The notes beneath the pieces are model-generated. The model was given only the letters and a program-made list of their open reading frames with translations, was not told the DNA's origin and searched no databases. The translations under genes were made by a program, and so were the position numbers. This document shows positions 1 to 5,772 of a stretch of DNA of 6,455 nt, piece after piece. The stretch lies in contig DGPZ01000092.1 of assembly GCA_002390675.1 (NCBI GenBank), forward strand, positions 1 to 6,455, written 5' to 3'. Source of the stretch: Deltaproteobacteria bacterium UBA4427. GTDB taxonomy: Bacteria; Myxococcota_A; UBA9160; UBA4427. Position 1 is the stretch's first letter. Every line of letters begins with the position of its first letter.

Positions 1-35
1 CTATTGTGTCTTTTGGGTATTAGACGCTTACTCGT

Positions 36-590
36 TTACGTGCGCAGGTCTTCGATGTCGGATTCGCTGATCTTGCGGTCGGCTATGCCTTCGAATCCGT
101 CTTGGCCGGTGTAGCTCTCTTCGCCGATCAGCTTGCGGGCTTCTCGATCGACGGGCCATACCACGCCCATGCGAGTTTCGTAGAGATAGTAGGCGTCGGG
201 ATCATCAACTTCGATCCCCATCGCCGCAATCGTCTTACCAGGATACGCCATACGCATGACGCCTTCGGTCATGACGGCATCGCGGTCGACTATGACTCGG
301 TCACAGGCGAGCTCGAGGCGATGCGCACCAGTTTGGATGATGGTGAGATCGTAGAACGCACGGACCGCGTCTTTGCTCCCATTGGGATTCATCATCGGTA
401 CGTCGGGATCGTCGTGCATGACGTATCGGGGACTGTCCGTGAGAGTGGCGACGACTCCTTCGATGTCGCCTTCCGCCTCGCGCTTCATGTGTTCGAGCAC
501 CAGTTCGAGGTTTTCGCGAAGGACGGGATCCGTCTCGCTCTGAAGTCGTTTTTCGACCATGGTCCATGTGTTATTCGGATTGAGTTTCAC
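36..590 (-). CDS. NTF2/SnoaL-like fold protein, last gene of the ACAD operon
   Basis: A 184-residue soluble protein resembling the nuclear transport factor 2 / SnoaL-like family, whose small cone-shaped alpha+beta fold is shared by ketosteroid isomerases, limonene epoxide hydrolases and many uncharacterised proteins. Visible support: an N-terminal helical stretch (about 12-45), then the G-D-I-E-G-V-V-A-T-L segment (41-50), a turn rich in D and P (59-70), the G-S-K-D-A-V-R-A-F-Y segment (71-80) typical of SnoaL-like proteins, and beta-rich sequence after residue 90. No signal peptide or membrane segment is seen. The start is GTG at 590: a GGAG lies 7 bases upstream (598-601), while the in-frame ATG at residue 11 has no ribosome binding site. 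It begins 15 bases after the large ACAD stop, so it is almost surely co-transcribed with it. Its reaction is unknown; isomerase, hydratase/hydrolase or a non-catalytic binding role are all possible. Confidence 0.85.
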   Translation of the reverse strand: MKLNPNNTWTMVEKRLQSETDPVLRENLELVLEHMKREAEGDIEGVVATLTDSPRYVMHDDPDVPMMNPNGSKDAVRAFYDLTIIQTGAHRLELACDRVIVDRDAVMTEGVMRMAYPGKTIAAMGIEVDDPDAYYLYETRMGVVWPVDREARKLIGEESYTGQDGFEGIADRKISESDIEDLRT

Positions 591-597
591 GAGAAAT

Positions 598-601
598 CTC
601 C
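598..601 (-). promoter_or_regulatory. Ribosome binding site deciding the GTG start of the NTF2-like gene
   Basis: GGAG on the minus strand, 7 bases before the GTG at 590-588, in the 15-base gap after the large ACAD stop codon (608-606). The alternative ATG ten codons downstream is preceded by AACACATGGACC, which has no purine-rich site, so GTG is the preferred start. Confidence 0.7.
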
Positions 602-605
602 GGGA

Positions 606-1769
606 TTAGCGACTCTTGGGCAAGCCGAGTTCGACTTCGGCGATGAGACTACGGAGAATTTCCACAGTGCCGCCATAGATCGTGTTAACCGGCGTCTGCC
701 GGAAAGCCTCGTCGAAGTTACCTTCGGCGAGGGCTCCGTCTTCATCCTCCTTGAGAAGCCCGGCGGGACCCACGAGGTCCATCCAGCTCTGCGCATCGTC
801 CAAGTAGGAAGTGCCGGAGAAGGACTTCGTCATGGCACCTTTGGCAGCGAGATCCTTGCCCTCGGCGGCGAGCCACGTCGAACGATGTCGAAGCAGCCGC
901 GAAACTTCTGCGTGAATCGCAGTTTGTCCGAGCTGTTCCTTGATACGCGAGTCCTCGAAGGGACGGCGCCCATCGGCCCCGGTCTCAAGTGCCCACGCTC
1001 CCGCGTTCTGAATGAAGCGTTCTTGCAGATCCGCATAACCCATGGCCTGCTCAAGCCCGAGTGCGAAGCGCACAACGGACCAGCCCTTGTCGACTTCACC
1101 GACGCGGTAGCTGTCGGGAATTCGAACGTTTGAGAGCGACACGCCATTGCTGCGCTCGCCACCCATGGTGTGAATCGCCGTGATCTCGACGCCCTCGGCA
1201 TCCGTTGGTACGAGGAATAGAGTGAGGCCACGATGCGGCCGGTCCTGGGTGCTCGTCCGGGTCAGCATGAAGATGTATTGCGCGGTATGCGCCGTCGTCG
1301 TCCACATCTTCTCACCGTTAATGAGCCAATCGTCTCCGTCCGGGGTCGCGGCTACACGCGCGTTTGCGACATCTGACCCCGAGCCCGGTTCGGAATAGCC
1401 GAGCGCGAAGGCGATCTCGCCCGCGGCGATCTTCGGCACGAATTCTTCGCGATGGAAGTCCGTGCCCATGACCATCAGGGTATGCCCAATGAAGCCGTTA
1501 TTAAGGAGGCCGATCCAAGGGAAGCCCGCTTTACAGAGCTCCCAGTAGAGCGTCAGGGTTTCATAAGGGTTGCGATCCTGACCGCCGAATTCTTTCGGCC
1601 ATCCCGCGGAGACCCAGCCGCCGGCTGCGAGCTTCCGGTAGAGGTCCCAGTCGTGTCCGCCGCCGTCTTCCGCGGCTTCCTTGCGGTCTGCTTCGCTGAA
1701 GTGCTCTTCGAGGAATGCGCGAATCTCTCGTTTGACATCTTCTGCTTTTTCGCCGAGTCGAAAATCCAT
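606..1769 (-). CDS. Acyl-CoA dehydrogenase, catalytic large subunit (FadE29-like)
   Basis: A flavin-dependent dehydrogenase of 387 residues that should introduce an alpha-beta double bond into an acyl-CoA, using FAD and passing electrons to electron-transfer flavoprotein. Domains in order: N-terminal helical domain (about 1-115, with G-W-P-K-E-F-G-G at 56-63), middle beta domain with the signature G-Y-S-E-P-G-S-G-S-D (124-133) and the W-T-T-T-A-H substrate/flavin region (156-161), and C-terminal helical domain ending in Y-G-G-T-V-E-I-L-R (365-373) and L-G-L-P. Glutamate 240 in L-G-L-E-Q sits where IVD/FadE29-type enzymes carry the catalytic base. The length is that of a full ACAD. The start ATG (1767-1769) overlaps the upstream stop as TAATG and has GGAGGAG 7 bases upstream; an in-frame ATG at 1826 lies inside the upstream gene and is rejected. 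Pairing with the adjacent small ACAD suggests a heterotetramer, as for steroid side-chain dehydrogenases. The substrate is inferred only as bulky or branched acyl-CoA. Confidence 0.95.
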   Translation of the reverse strand: MDFRLGEKAEDVKREIRAFLEEHFSEADRKEAAEDGGGHDWDLYRKLAAGGWVSAGWPKEFGGQDRNPYETLTLYWELCKAGFPWIGLLNNGFIGHTLMVMGTDFHREEFVPKIAAGEIAFALGYSEPGSGSDVANARVAATPDGDDWLINGEKMWTTTAHTAQYIFMLTRTSTQDRPHRGLTLFLVPTDAEGVEITAIHTMGGERSNGVSLSNVRIPDSYRVGEVDKGWSVVRFALGLEQAMGYADLQERFIQNAGAWALETGADGRRPFEDSRIKEQLGQTAIHAEVSRLLRHRSTWLAAEGKDLAAKGAMTKSFSGTSYLDDAQSWMDLVGPAGLLKEDEDGALAEGNFDEAFRQTPVNTIYGGTVEILRSLIAEVELGLPKSR

Positions 1770-1783
1770 TAGTTTGCTCCTCC
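1767..1783 (-). promoter_or_regulatory. Ribosome binding site and TAATG stop/start overlap between the ACAD genes
   Basis: On the minus strand GGAGGAG (1777-1783) is followed by 7 bases and then TAATG, in which the small-subunit stop TAA (1771-1769) shares one A with the large-subunit ATG (1769-1767). The strong Shine-Dalgarno lies inside the end of the upstream gene. It fixes the start of the large subunit and points to translational coupling, which suits two subunits needed in equal amounts. Confidence 0.9.
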
Positions 1784-2845
1784 GAGCAGCGAGGCTGCTT
1801 TGCCAGATCCGTCGGAGTCGAAGCATCGCTCAGCCACGGTCTGCAGTTCTTCTTGTGAGCCGCCTCCGACGGAAGACAGGGCGCGAGCGCGCCGATAGAA
1901 CATCTGAATGTCGTATTCCGTCGAGAAGCCGTAGCCGCCGTGGGTATGGAGGCTGATATCCGACGTGCGTATCGCCGTCTGGGACGCCCATACAAAGGCC
2001 ATCGACGCGAGCATCTCGAAACGTTCCGGATCCTCGGTGTCAGCCCAGGCCGCTTCCCAGCAGAGAAGCTCGGCGCCGTCGATACGAATGGCATTTTCTG
2101 CCAGAGGATGAGCGATCGCTTGGAAGCCACCGATCGGAACGCCAAACTGAATTCGCTCCCGCGCGTAGTCGGAGCCAATGGCGAGTGCGCGCCGTGCGAT
2201 GCCCGTGAGCCAGAAGCCCGCGAGGAGTTTCCACTCAGCATCAGCGCGGCGCATAGCGTCCGTCGCGTCGGGTCCGGAGGCGAGCACGCGCGAATCCGCA
2301 TCACGGTCGAGACGCCAATGAGCGAGGGCGCTCGAACCAAGGTCCCGAACATGTCCGGAGCGCCGAGCGTCGCCGTTCTCGGCCACGAATAATGTGTCCC
2401 CGTCGAGGGCGATCGCTGCGTCGGCGAGGGTGCCGAAGGGAATCAGTGCGCGCCCGCCACTCGTGCCGAAAATTGCGTTCGGCCGTGGAATAGCGAGAGA
2501 GACCGCGGGCTTTCCCTCCGTGAGTGCACCTAACAGTGTGTCATCCGGCGAAAGTTTAGCGAGCAATCGGCCGGCAACTGCAACTTCTATGAAGGGGACA
2601 GGCGCGAGGGCCTTGCCCGATTCGTTGGCCACAAGGCCAAGGTCGAGCAGACTCATTTCGAGTCCCTCGTTCGCTTCTGGCAGGCCCATTATATTGGCGC
2701 CTAGTTCGCAGTACTGGTTCCAGAGCACAGAGGAGAATCCTGTCTCCTCGCAATCGCGGACATGGGTCGTCGGACATTCCTTCTCGAGCATTTCAGAGAA
2801 GGTGTCGACGAGAATCTGTTGGGATTCGTCGAGAGAAAGATCCAT
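1769..2845 (-). CDS. Acyl-CoA dehydrogenase-like small subunit, apparently lacking the catalytic base (FadE28-like)
   Basis: A 358-residue ACAD-family protein and first gene of the minus-strand operon. It has an N-terminal helical domain (about 1-110), a shortened and diverged middle domain (about 110-195) without the Y-S-E-P-G-S-G-S-D signature, and a well conserved C-terminal helical domain: R-I-Q-F-G-V-P-I-G-G-F-Q-A (231-243), and H-G-G-Y-G-F-S-T-E-Y (302-311) followed by R-R-A-R (318-321). Ungapped alignment back from R231-x-x-F-G to isovaleryl-CoA dehydrogenase, recalled from memory, puts W205 at the catalytic glutamate position. The C-terminal site used by MCAD-type enzymes also shows no glutamate (Q-M-F-Y-R-R). 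It is therefore probably a structural and FAD/CoA-contributing partner of the next gene rather than an independent enzyme. M. tuberculosis FadE28-FadE29 and FadE26-FadE27 form alpha2beta2 complexes with one active site per heterodimer. ATG at 2845 has GAGGTG 8 bases upstream. An alternative reading is an ACAD using an unusual base. Confidence 0.92.
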   Translation of the reverse strand: MDLSLDESQQILVDTFSEMLEKECPTTHVRDCEETGFSSVLWNQYCELGANIMGLPEANEGLEMSLLDLGLVANESGKALAPVPFIEVAVAGRLLAKLSPDDTLLGALTEGKPAVSLAIPRPNAIFGTSGGRALIPFGTLADAAIALDGDTLFVAENGDARRSGHVRDLGSSALAHWRLDRDADSRVLASGPDATDAMRRADAEWKLLAGFWLTGIARRALAIGSDYARERIQFGVPIGGFQAIAHPLAENAIRIDGAELLCWEAAWADTEDPERFEMLASMAFVWASQTAIRTSDISLHTHGGYGFSTEYDIQMFYRRARALSSVGGGSQEELQTVAERCFDSDGSGKAASLLGGAN

Positions 2846-2847
2846 TT

Positions 2848-2858
2848 AGGTGTCACCT
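2848..2858. promoter_or_regulatory. Short palindrome AGGTG-T-CACCT over the small ACAD ribosome binding site
   Basis: A perfect 5+1+5 palindrome starting three bases upstream of the small ACAD start codon (2843-2845). On the minus strand it provides the GAGGTG Shine-Dalgarno (2854-2859). The one-base centre cannot form an RNA hairpin loop, so any function would be as a DNA-binding half-site pair or simply as the ribosome binding site. It does not match the KstR or KstR2 operator patterns I know. An 11-base palindrome can arise by chance. Confidence 0.3.
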
Positions 2859-2884
2859 CAGAGCGGGGTCAATCCGGCACGGCG

Positions 2885-2913
2885 TTTAACCGATTCGGGG
2901 CGCCGACTATAAC
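2885..2913 (+). promoter_or_regulatory. Candidate sigma70-type promoter for the LLM oxidoreductase gene
   Basis: TTTAAC (2885-2890) and TATAAC (2908-2913) are separated by 17 bases. The -10 matches the consensus at 5 of 6 positions, the -35 at only 3 of 6. It lies in the divergent intergenic region, and transcription would start near 2920, giving a leader of about 80 bases that includes the inverted repeat at 2953-2972. On the opposite strand the same spot reads TATAGT but has no reasonable -35. No clear promoter was found for the minus-strand operon. Confidence 0.3.
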
Positions 2914-2952
2914 GGATCAGACGGGGAAGGATGGTGGACTGAGGCGAGGCTT

Positions 2953-2972
2953 CGGTCGTCGTGCTACGACCG
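2953..2972. repeat. Perfect 7-bp inverted repeat (CGGTCGT / ACGACCG) in the divergent region
   Basis: Arms CGGTCGT (2953-2959) and ACGACCG (2966-2972) flank a 6-base centre, CGTGCT. It lies 30 bases before the LLM start codon and 21 bases before its GGAGGA ribosome binding site (2994-2999). As DNA it has the size of an operator for a dimeric TetR- or GntR-type repressor. As RNA it would be a stable GC-rich hairpin in the leader. No T-run follows, so it is not a classical terminator. No regulator gene lies in the window. Confidence 0.5.
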
Positions 2973-3002
2973 CCGGGCGGCATTAGAGTCGCTGGAGGAT
3001 TC

Positions 3003-3959
3003 ATGAAAGTCGGAATTTTCGTTTCTGAGGCCTGGGGGGCCGGATCACCAATCGAGGAGGTCCGTGAACGCTCGATTCGCGCGGAAGCACTCGGGTTTGC
3101 GAGTGCTTGGGTGCCCTATTTGCCCTGGGCGGCGGATGCAATGGCCTCGATGCAGGCCGCAGGAGAGGTGACAGAGCGGATCGAGATCGGGTCGGCGGTG
3201 ATTCCTACGCCGTTTTTCCATCCTTTGGCCCTGGCAAGGCAGGCTGCGACGGTCCAGGCGGCGATCGGACGCCCTATCCATCTCGGCGTAGGTTGCTCGA
3301 ATCCGGCGATTGTGGCGATGCACGGGCTCCCCTTCGAGCGCCCGGCGCGCCACGTACGTGAGTACGTCGAGGTTTTGAATGCGGCGGTCTCGCTTGGAGC
3401 CAAGCCGGGCGGGCCTCGGGAGCAAGCGGGCTTCGTGGAGTATGAGGGAGAGACGATTGCGCTGAATTCGATCTACGGGATGCCTGGGGGCCAGGCGCTT
3501 GGTTCGATTTTGGTTGGGGCGATCGGGCCGATGATGCTTGAGGCGACCGGGTCGGTTTCAGATGGTGTGATCGCGACCTGGTCCGATGAGGGGGCGATTG
3601 CGCGTATGGTGGTGCCGGTGGTTCGGGACGCGGCGGCTCGGGCAGGGCGCGCCGATCCGACGATCGCCGGGGTGATCGCAACCGCCATCGTTCCAAAGGC
3701 GCGCGCCGAGGCCGCGCGCGATGCAGCACAAGCGGAGTTCGGTTTTTACGAACAGAACCTGCCCTACAAGCGTGTCGTCGATGCGTCAGACGCGGAAAGA
3801 ATCGGAGATATCGCGGTGATCGGGGACGAGGAGGAAGTGGCACGAAGGCTTGCGGGTTTCCGCGAAGCGGGAATGACGGATTTTCTGGCCGCGCCCTATT
3901 CGGTTGAGGGAGCCGACTGGGCATCGACCGCAGAGCGATTGTCGAAGATTGATCTCTGA
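3003..3959 (+). CDS. LLM-class (luciferase-like) probable F420-dependent oxidoreductase
   Basis: A 318-residue single-domain (beta/alpha)8-barrel protein of the bacterial luciferase-like superfamily, whose actinobacterial-type members use coenzyme F420 to reduce or oxidise small lipophilic substrates. Features seen: M-K-V-G-I-F-V at strand 1 (1-7), A-E-A-L-G-F-A-S-A-W-V (27-37), R-I-E-I-G-S-A-V-I (59-67), H-P-L-A-L-A-R-Q-A-A-T-V-Q-A (73-86), H-L-G-V-G (93-97), P-A-R-H-V-R-E-Y (114-121) and, near the end, G-D-E-E-E-V-A-R-R-L-A-G-F-R-E-A-G (274-290), the usual closing helix. It resembles the MSMEG_4879-type branch of F420 oxidoreductases. The ATG at 3003 is preceded by GGAGGA (2994-2999); the in-frame GTG at 2961 lies inside an inverted repeat with no ribosome site and is rejected. 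F420 rather than FMN use is inferred from the family. It is divergent from the ACAD operon and upstream of an acyl-CoA synthetase, so a role on a CoA or acid intermediate is plausible; the substrate is unknown. Confidence 0.92.
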   Translation: MKVGIFVSEAWGAGSPIEEVRERSIRAEALGFASAWVPYLPWAADAMASMQAAGEVTERIEIGSAVIPTPFFHPLALARQAATVQAAIGRPIHLGVGCSNPAIVAMHGLPFERPARHVREYVEVLNAAVSLGAKPGGPREQAGFVEYEGETIALNSIYGMPGGQALGSILVGAIGPMMLEATGSVSDGVIATWSDEGAIARMVVPVVRDAAARAGRADPTIAGVIATAIVPKARAEAARDAAQAEFGFYEQNLPYKRVVDASDAERIGDIAVIGDEEEVARRLAGFREAGMTDFLAAPYSVEGADWASTAERLSKIDL

Positions 3960-3995
3960 AATAAGGGCGAGCGCCGCACCTGCGGGGGGCGAAGT

Positions 3996-4037
3996 GGGCT
4001 CGTGTCCCGCACTGCCGGGTGATAATCTTGCGAGCCC
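3996..4037. repeat. Nested inverted repeat between the LLM and acyl-CoA synthetase genes
   Basis: Outer arms GGGCTCG (3996-4002) and CGAGCCC (4031-4037) match perfectly and enclose an inner pair CCCG (4006-4009) / CGGG (4016-4019) with a 6-base loop. In RNA the outer stem could add two G-U pairs. It begins 37 bases after the LLM stop. No U-tract follows, so it is not a standard intrinsic terminator; it could be an attenuating or mRNA-protecting structure, or chance in GC-rich DNA. The rest of the 149-base gap (3960-4108) shows no convincing promoter; GATAAT at 4021-4026 lacks a -35. Confidence 0.35.
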
Positions 4038-4096
4038 CGAATCTCTTGCGGGTATGACCGGCGTGATGAGTGAAGCGCGCGTCAAGCTTTTAGATT

Positions 4097-4103
4097 AAAG
4101 GAG
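4097..4103 (+). promoter_or_regulatory. Ribosome binding site of the acyl-CoA synthetase
   Basis: AAAGGAG ends 5 bases before the ATG at 4109. This is the best Shine-Dalgarno in the area and fixes the start, which also gives an N-terminus of normal length for the family. Confidence 0.8.
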
Positions 4104-4108
4104 CATCG

Positions 4109-5671
4109 ATGGAAGGCTTGGGTACGACTGGTTTTTGGAAGATCGCCGAAGAGAATCGCGACCGCCTCGCGATCGCGGATCCCGACTACAACGAGATCAG
4201 TTTTGGGGAACTCTACGATCTCGTCAATCAGATCACGCATGGTCTTCGCGGAATGGGCCTGTCGCCCGGGGATCATATCTCGACGACGCTGCCAAATTGT
4301 ATCGAGCAAGTCGCGCTCTGTTTGGCCGCCTATCAGAGTGGCTACTACGTCACGACAATCAACTTTCATCTGGTCGGCCCCGAAATCGCGTACATCCTCG
4401 GGAACGCTGAATCAAAAGCGTATGTGACCCATGAGCGCTTTGCGCACGAGAGCCAGCGCGCTTTGGAAGAGGCAGGCCTCGATGCATCACGCGCTTTTGC
4501 AATCGGTGAGGTCGAAGGCTTCCGTCGCTTTGCTGAACTGATCGAGGGCCAGCCGAAGGAACGACCGGAAGACGTCTCCTCCGGCTCTATTATGTTCTAC
4601 ACGTCGGGCACGACCGGGCGGCCTAAGGGCGTGCGTCGCGCACTCGACTCAAGACATCCCGACGAAGTGGCATCGGGTTCCGGCATGCTCTTCCTGCTCT
4701 TCGGGATCATGCCTCACGACAATCATGTCGAAATTACCCAGGCACCGACCTATCACACGGCGGTGAATAACTGGACGACGACGGCCTTGCATTGGGGCCA
4801 TCCCGTTGTGTTGATGGATCGCTGGACGCCCGAAGGTGCACTCGAGCGGATTGAGAAGTACAAGGTCACCTATAGCCACATGGTGCCGACCATGTTCAAC
4901 CGGATGCTGAAGGTGCCCGAAGAGGTCCGGAATCAGTACGACGTCTCCTCACTTCGCGCGATGATTCATGCGGCAGCGCCCTGTCCCGTCGATACCAAGT
5001 GGAAGATGTTTGATTGGTGGGGCGACGTGATCTGGGAGTACTACGCCGCAACAGAGGGCGGAGGCACGATCGCTCCCCCTGACGAATGGAAGAAGAACCC
5101 GGGCACGGTAGGTCGGCCCTGGCCTAACTCCGAAGTGATCGTCGTGGACGAAGACGGCAAAGAATTGCCGGTGGGCGAGAGCGGCACGATCTATATGAAG
5201 ATGGCCGGGAGTTCCTTCGAGTACTACAAGGCGGAAGAGAAGACCAATGAGTCGCGCCTGCGCGATTTCTTCACGGTCGGCGACATCGGCTACTTTAATA
5301 CCGACGGCTACCTCTTCCTGAACGACCGCGCGAACGACATGATCATAGCCGGCGGCGTAAATATCTATCCCCAGGAGATCGAAGGCGTCTTGCAGCAGCA
5401 CGACAGCGTGCAGGACGTTGCGGTCTTCGGCATTCCGAATGTTGATATGGGCGAAGAGATCAAAGCGGTGATCGAACTAATCCCAGGCGTTCAACCCTCC
5501 GAGGAGGTCCGCCTCGAGATCGTCGCCTACTACCAGGATAAAATGGCCAAGCAGAAATGGCCGCACTCCATCGACTTCACCGAGGATATGCCCCGGGATC
5601 CGAACGGGAAGCTCTATAAGCGAAAGCTTCGAGATCCCTATTGGGAAGGGCACTCTGGTCGGATTGTCTAA
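4109..5671 (+). CDS. AMP-forming acyl-CoA synthetase (FadD-type, ANL superfamily)
   Basis: A 520-residue cytoplasmic ligase that activates a carboxylic acid with ATP to an acyl-adenylate and transfers it to CoA. Motifs in order: the phosphate-binding loop Y-T-S-G-T-T-G-R-P-K-G (164-174), Y-Y-A-A-T-E-G-G (311-318, with A replacing the common G before A-T-E), the ribose-binding aspartate in V-G-D-I-G-Y (D392), N-D-R (405-407), the hinge region around D406-G416, G-V-N-I-Y-P-Q-E-I-E (416-425), and near the C-terminus P-R-D-P-N-G-K (495-501), where K501 is the catalytic lysine of the adenylation step. Both the large N-terminal and small C-terminal domains are complete and the length is normal. No membrane segment is seen. 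The V-R-R after the phosphate loop recalls mycobacterial FadD proteins acting on large substrates, but the acid cannot be named. It lies 149 bases after the LLM gene on the same strand; co-transcription is possible. The C-terminal end G-R-I-V and stop lie inside a 19-bp tandem duplication. Confidence 0.96.
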   Translation: MEGLGTTGFWKIAEENRDRLAIADPDYNEISFGELYDLVNQITHGLRGMGLSPGDHISTTLPNCIEQVALCLAAYQSGYYVTTINFHLVGPEIAYILGNAESKAYVTHERFAHESQRALEEAGLDASRAFAIGEVEGFRRFAELIEGQPKERPEDVSSGSIMFYTSGTTGRPKGVRRALDSRHPDEVASGSGMLFLLFGIMPHDNHVEITQAPTYHTAVNNWTTTALHWGHPVVLMDRWTPEGALERIEKYKVTYSHMVPTMFNRMLKVPEEVRNQYDVSSLRAMIHAAAPCPVDTKWKMFDWWGDVIWEYYAATEGGGTIAPPDEWKKNPGTVGRPWPNSEVIVVDEDGKELPVGESGTIYMKMAGSSFEYYKAEEKTNESRLRDFFTVGDIGYFNTDGYLFLNDRANDMIIAGGVNIYPQEIEGVLQQHDSVQDVAVFGIPNVDMGEEIKAVIELIPGVQPSEEVRLEIVAYYQDKMAKQKWPHSIDFTEDMPRDPNGKLYKRKLRDPYWEGHSGRIV

Positions 5672-5696
5672 GAGGGGTCGGATTGTCTAAGAGGGG
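5657..5696. repeat. 19-bp tandem duplication spanning the acyl-CoA synthetase stop codon
   Basis: The unit GGTCGGATTGTCTAAGAGG occurs at 5657-5675 and again, without any mismatch, at 5676-5694, and the next two bases (GG) continue the pattern. The first copy encodes the end of the protein (R-I-V) and its TAA; the second repeats TAA in non-coding DNA. The perfect identity suggests a recent slippage event. The protein end is the same with or without the second copy. Confidence 0.9.
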
Positions 5697-5719
5697 ACGG
5701 ACCCGCCTAAGGGGTCCGT
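5697..5719. terminator. Stem-loop at the convergent gene junction, possible bidirectional terminator
   Basis: ACGGACCC (5697-5704) and GGGTCCGT (5712-5719) form a perfect 8-bp GC-rich stem with a 7-base loop, 25 bases after the synthetase stop and 53 bases beyond the VOC stop on the other strand. The position between convergent genes suits a shared terminator. However, no T-run follows on either strand, so it is atypical, and Rho or structure-only termination may apply. The rest of 5672-5772 shows nothing else. Confidence 0.5.
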
Positions 5720-5772
5720 GCTATCTCGTGCATCGAGCCTCTTCGGCGATTGATCCCCGCTCGAGTGCTTAA

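Noticed and set aside
1..35. Left edge before the NTF2-like stop codon
   Set aside because: Only 35 bases, with no stem-loop or recognisable end of another gene; nothing can be supported.
102..1133. A 343-codon open frame on the plus strand
   Set aside because: It is antisense to the NTF2-like and large ACAD genes, whose proteins match known families. It has no ribosome site and no recognisable domain, and long antisense frames are expected opposite GC-rich codons.
1770..1826. Longer start for the large ACAD subunit (ATG at 1826)
   Set aside because: It would overlap the small subunit by 58 bases and add a non-family R-rich extension; the ATG at 1769 has a strong ribosome site and a standard ACAD N-terminus.
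1561..2352. A 263-codon minus-strand frame bridging the two ACAD genes
   Set aside because: It is another frame of the same strand; both ACAD frames are clearly the coding ones and join exactly at TAATG.
2961..3002. Upstream GTG start adding 14 residues to the LLM protein
   Set aside because: The GTG lies in the centre of an inverted repeat without a ribosome site, and the family N-terminus matches M-K-V-G-I-F at 3003, which has GGAGGA just upstream.
3274..3924. A 216-codon minus-strand frame rich in Arg, Pro and Ser
   Set aside because: It lies wholly within the LLM gene on the other strand, and its composition is typical of an out-of-frame shadow.
3974..3985. Inverted repeat CCGCA-CC-TGCGG after the LLM gene
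   Set aside because: A two-base loop is too small for a stable hairpin and no T-run follows.
4082..4090. CAAGCTTT-like sequence resembling half of a KstR2 operator
   Set aside because: The KstR2 pattern needs CAAG and CTTG spaced by two bases; only an AAGCTT palindrome is present.
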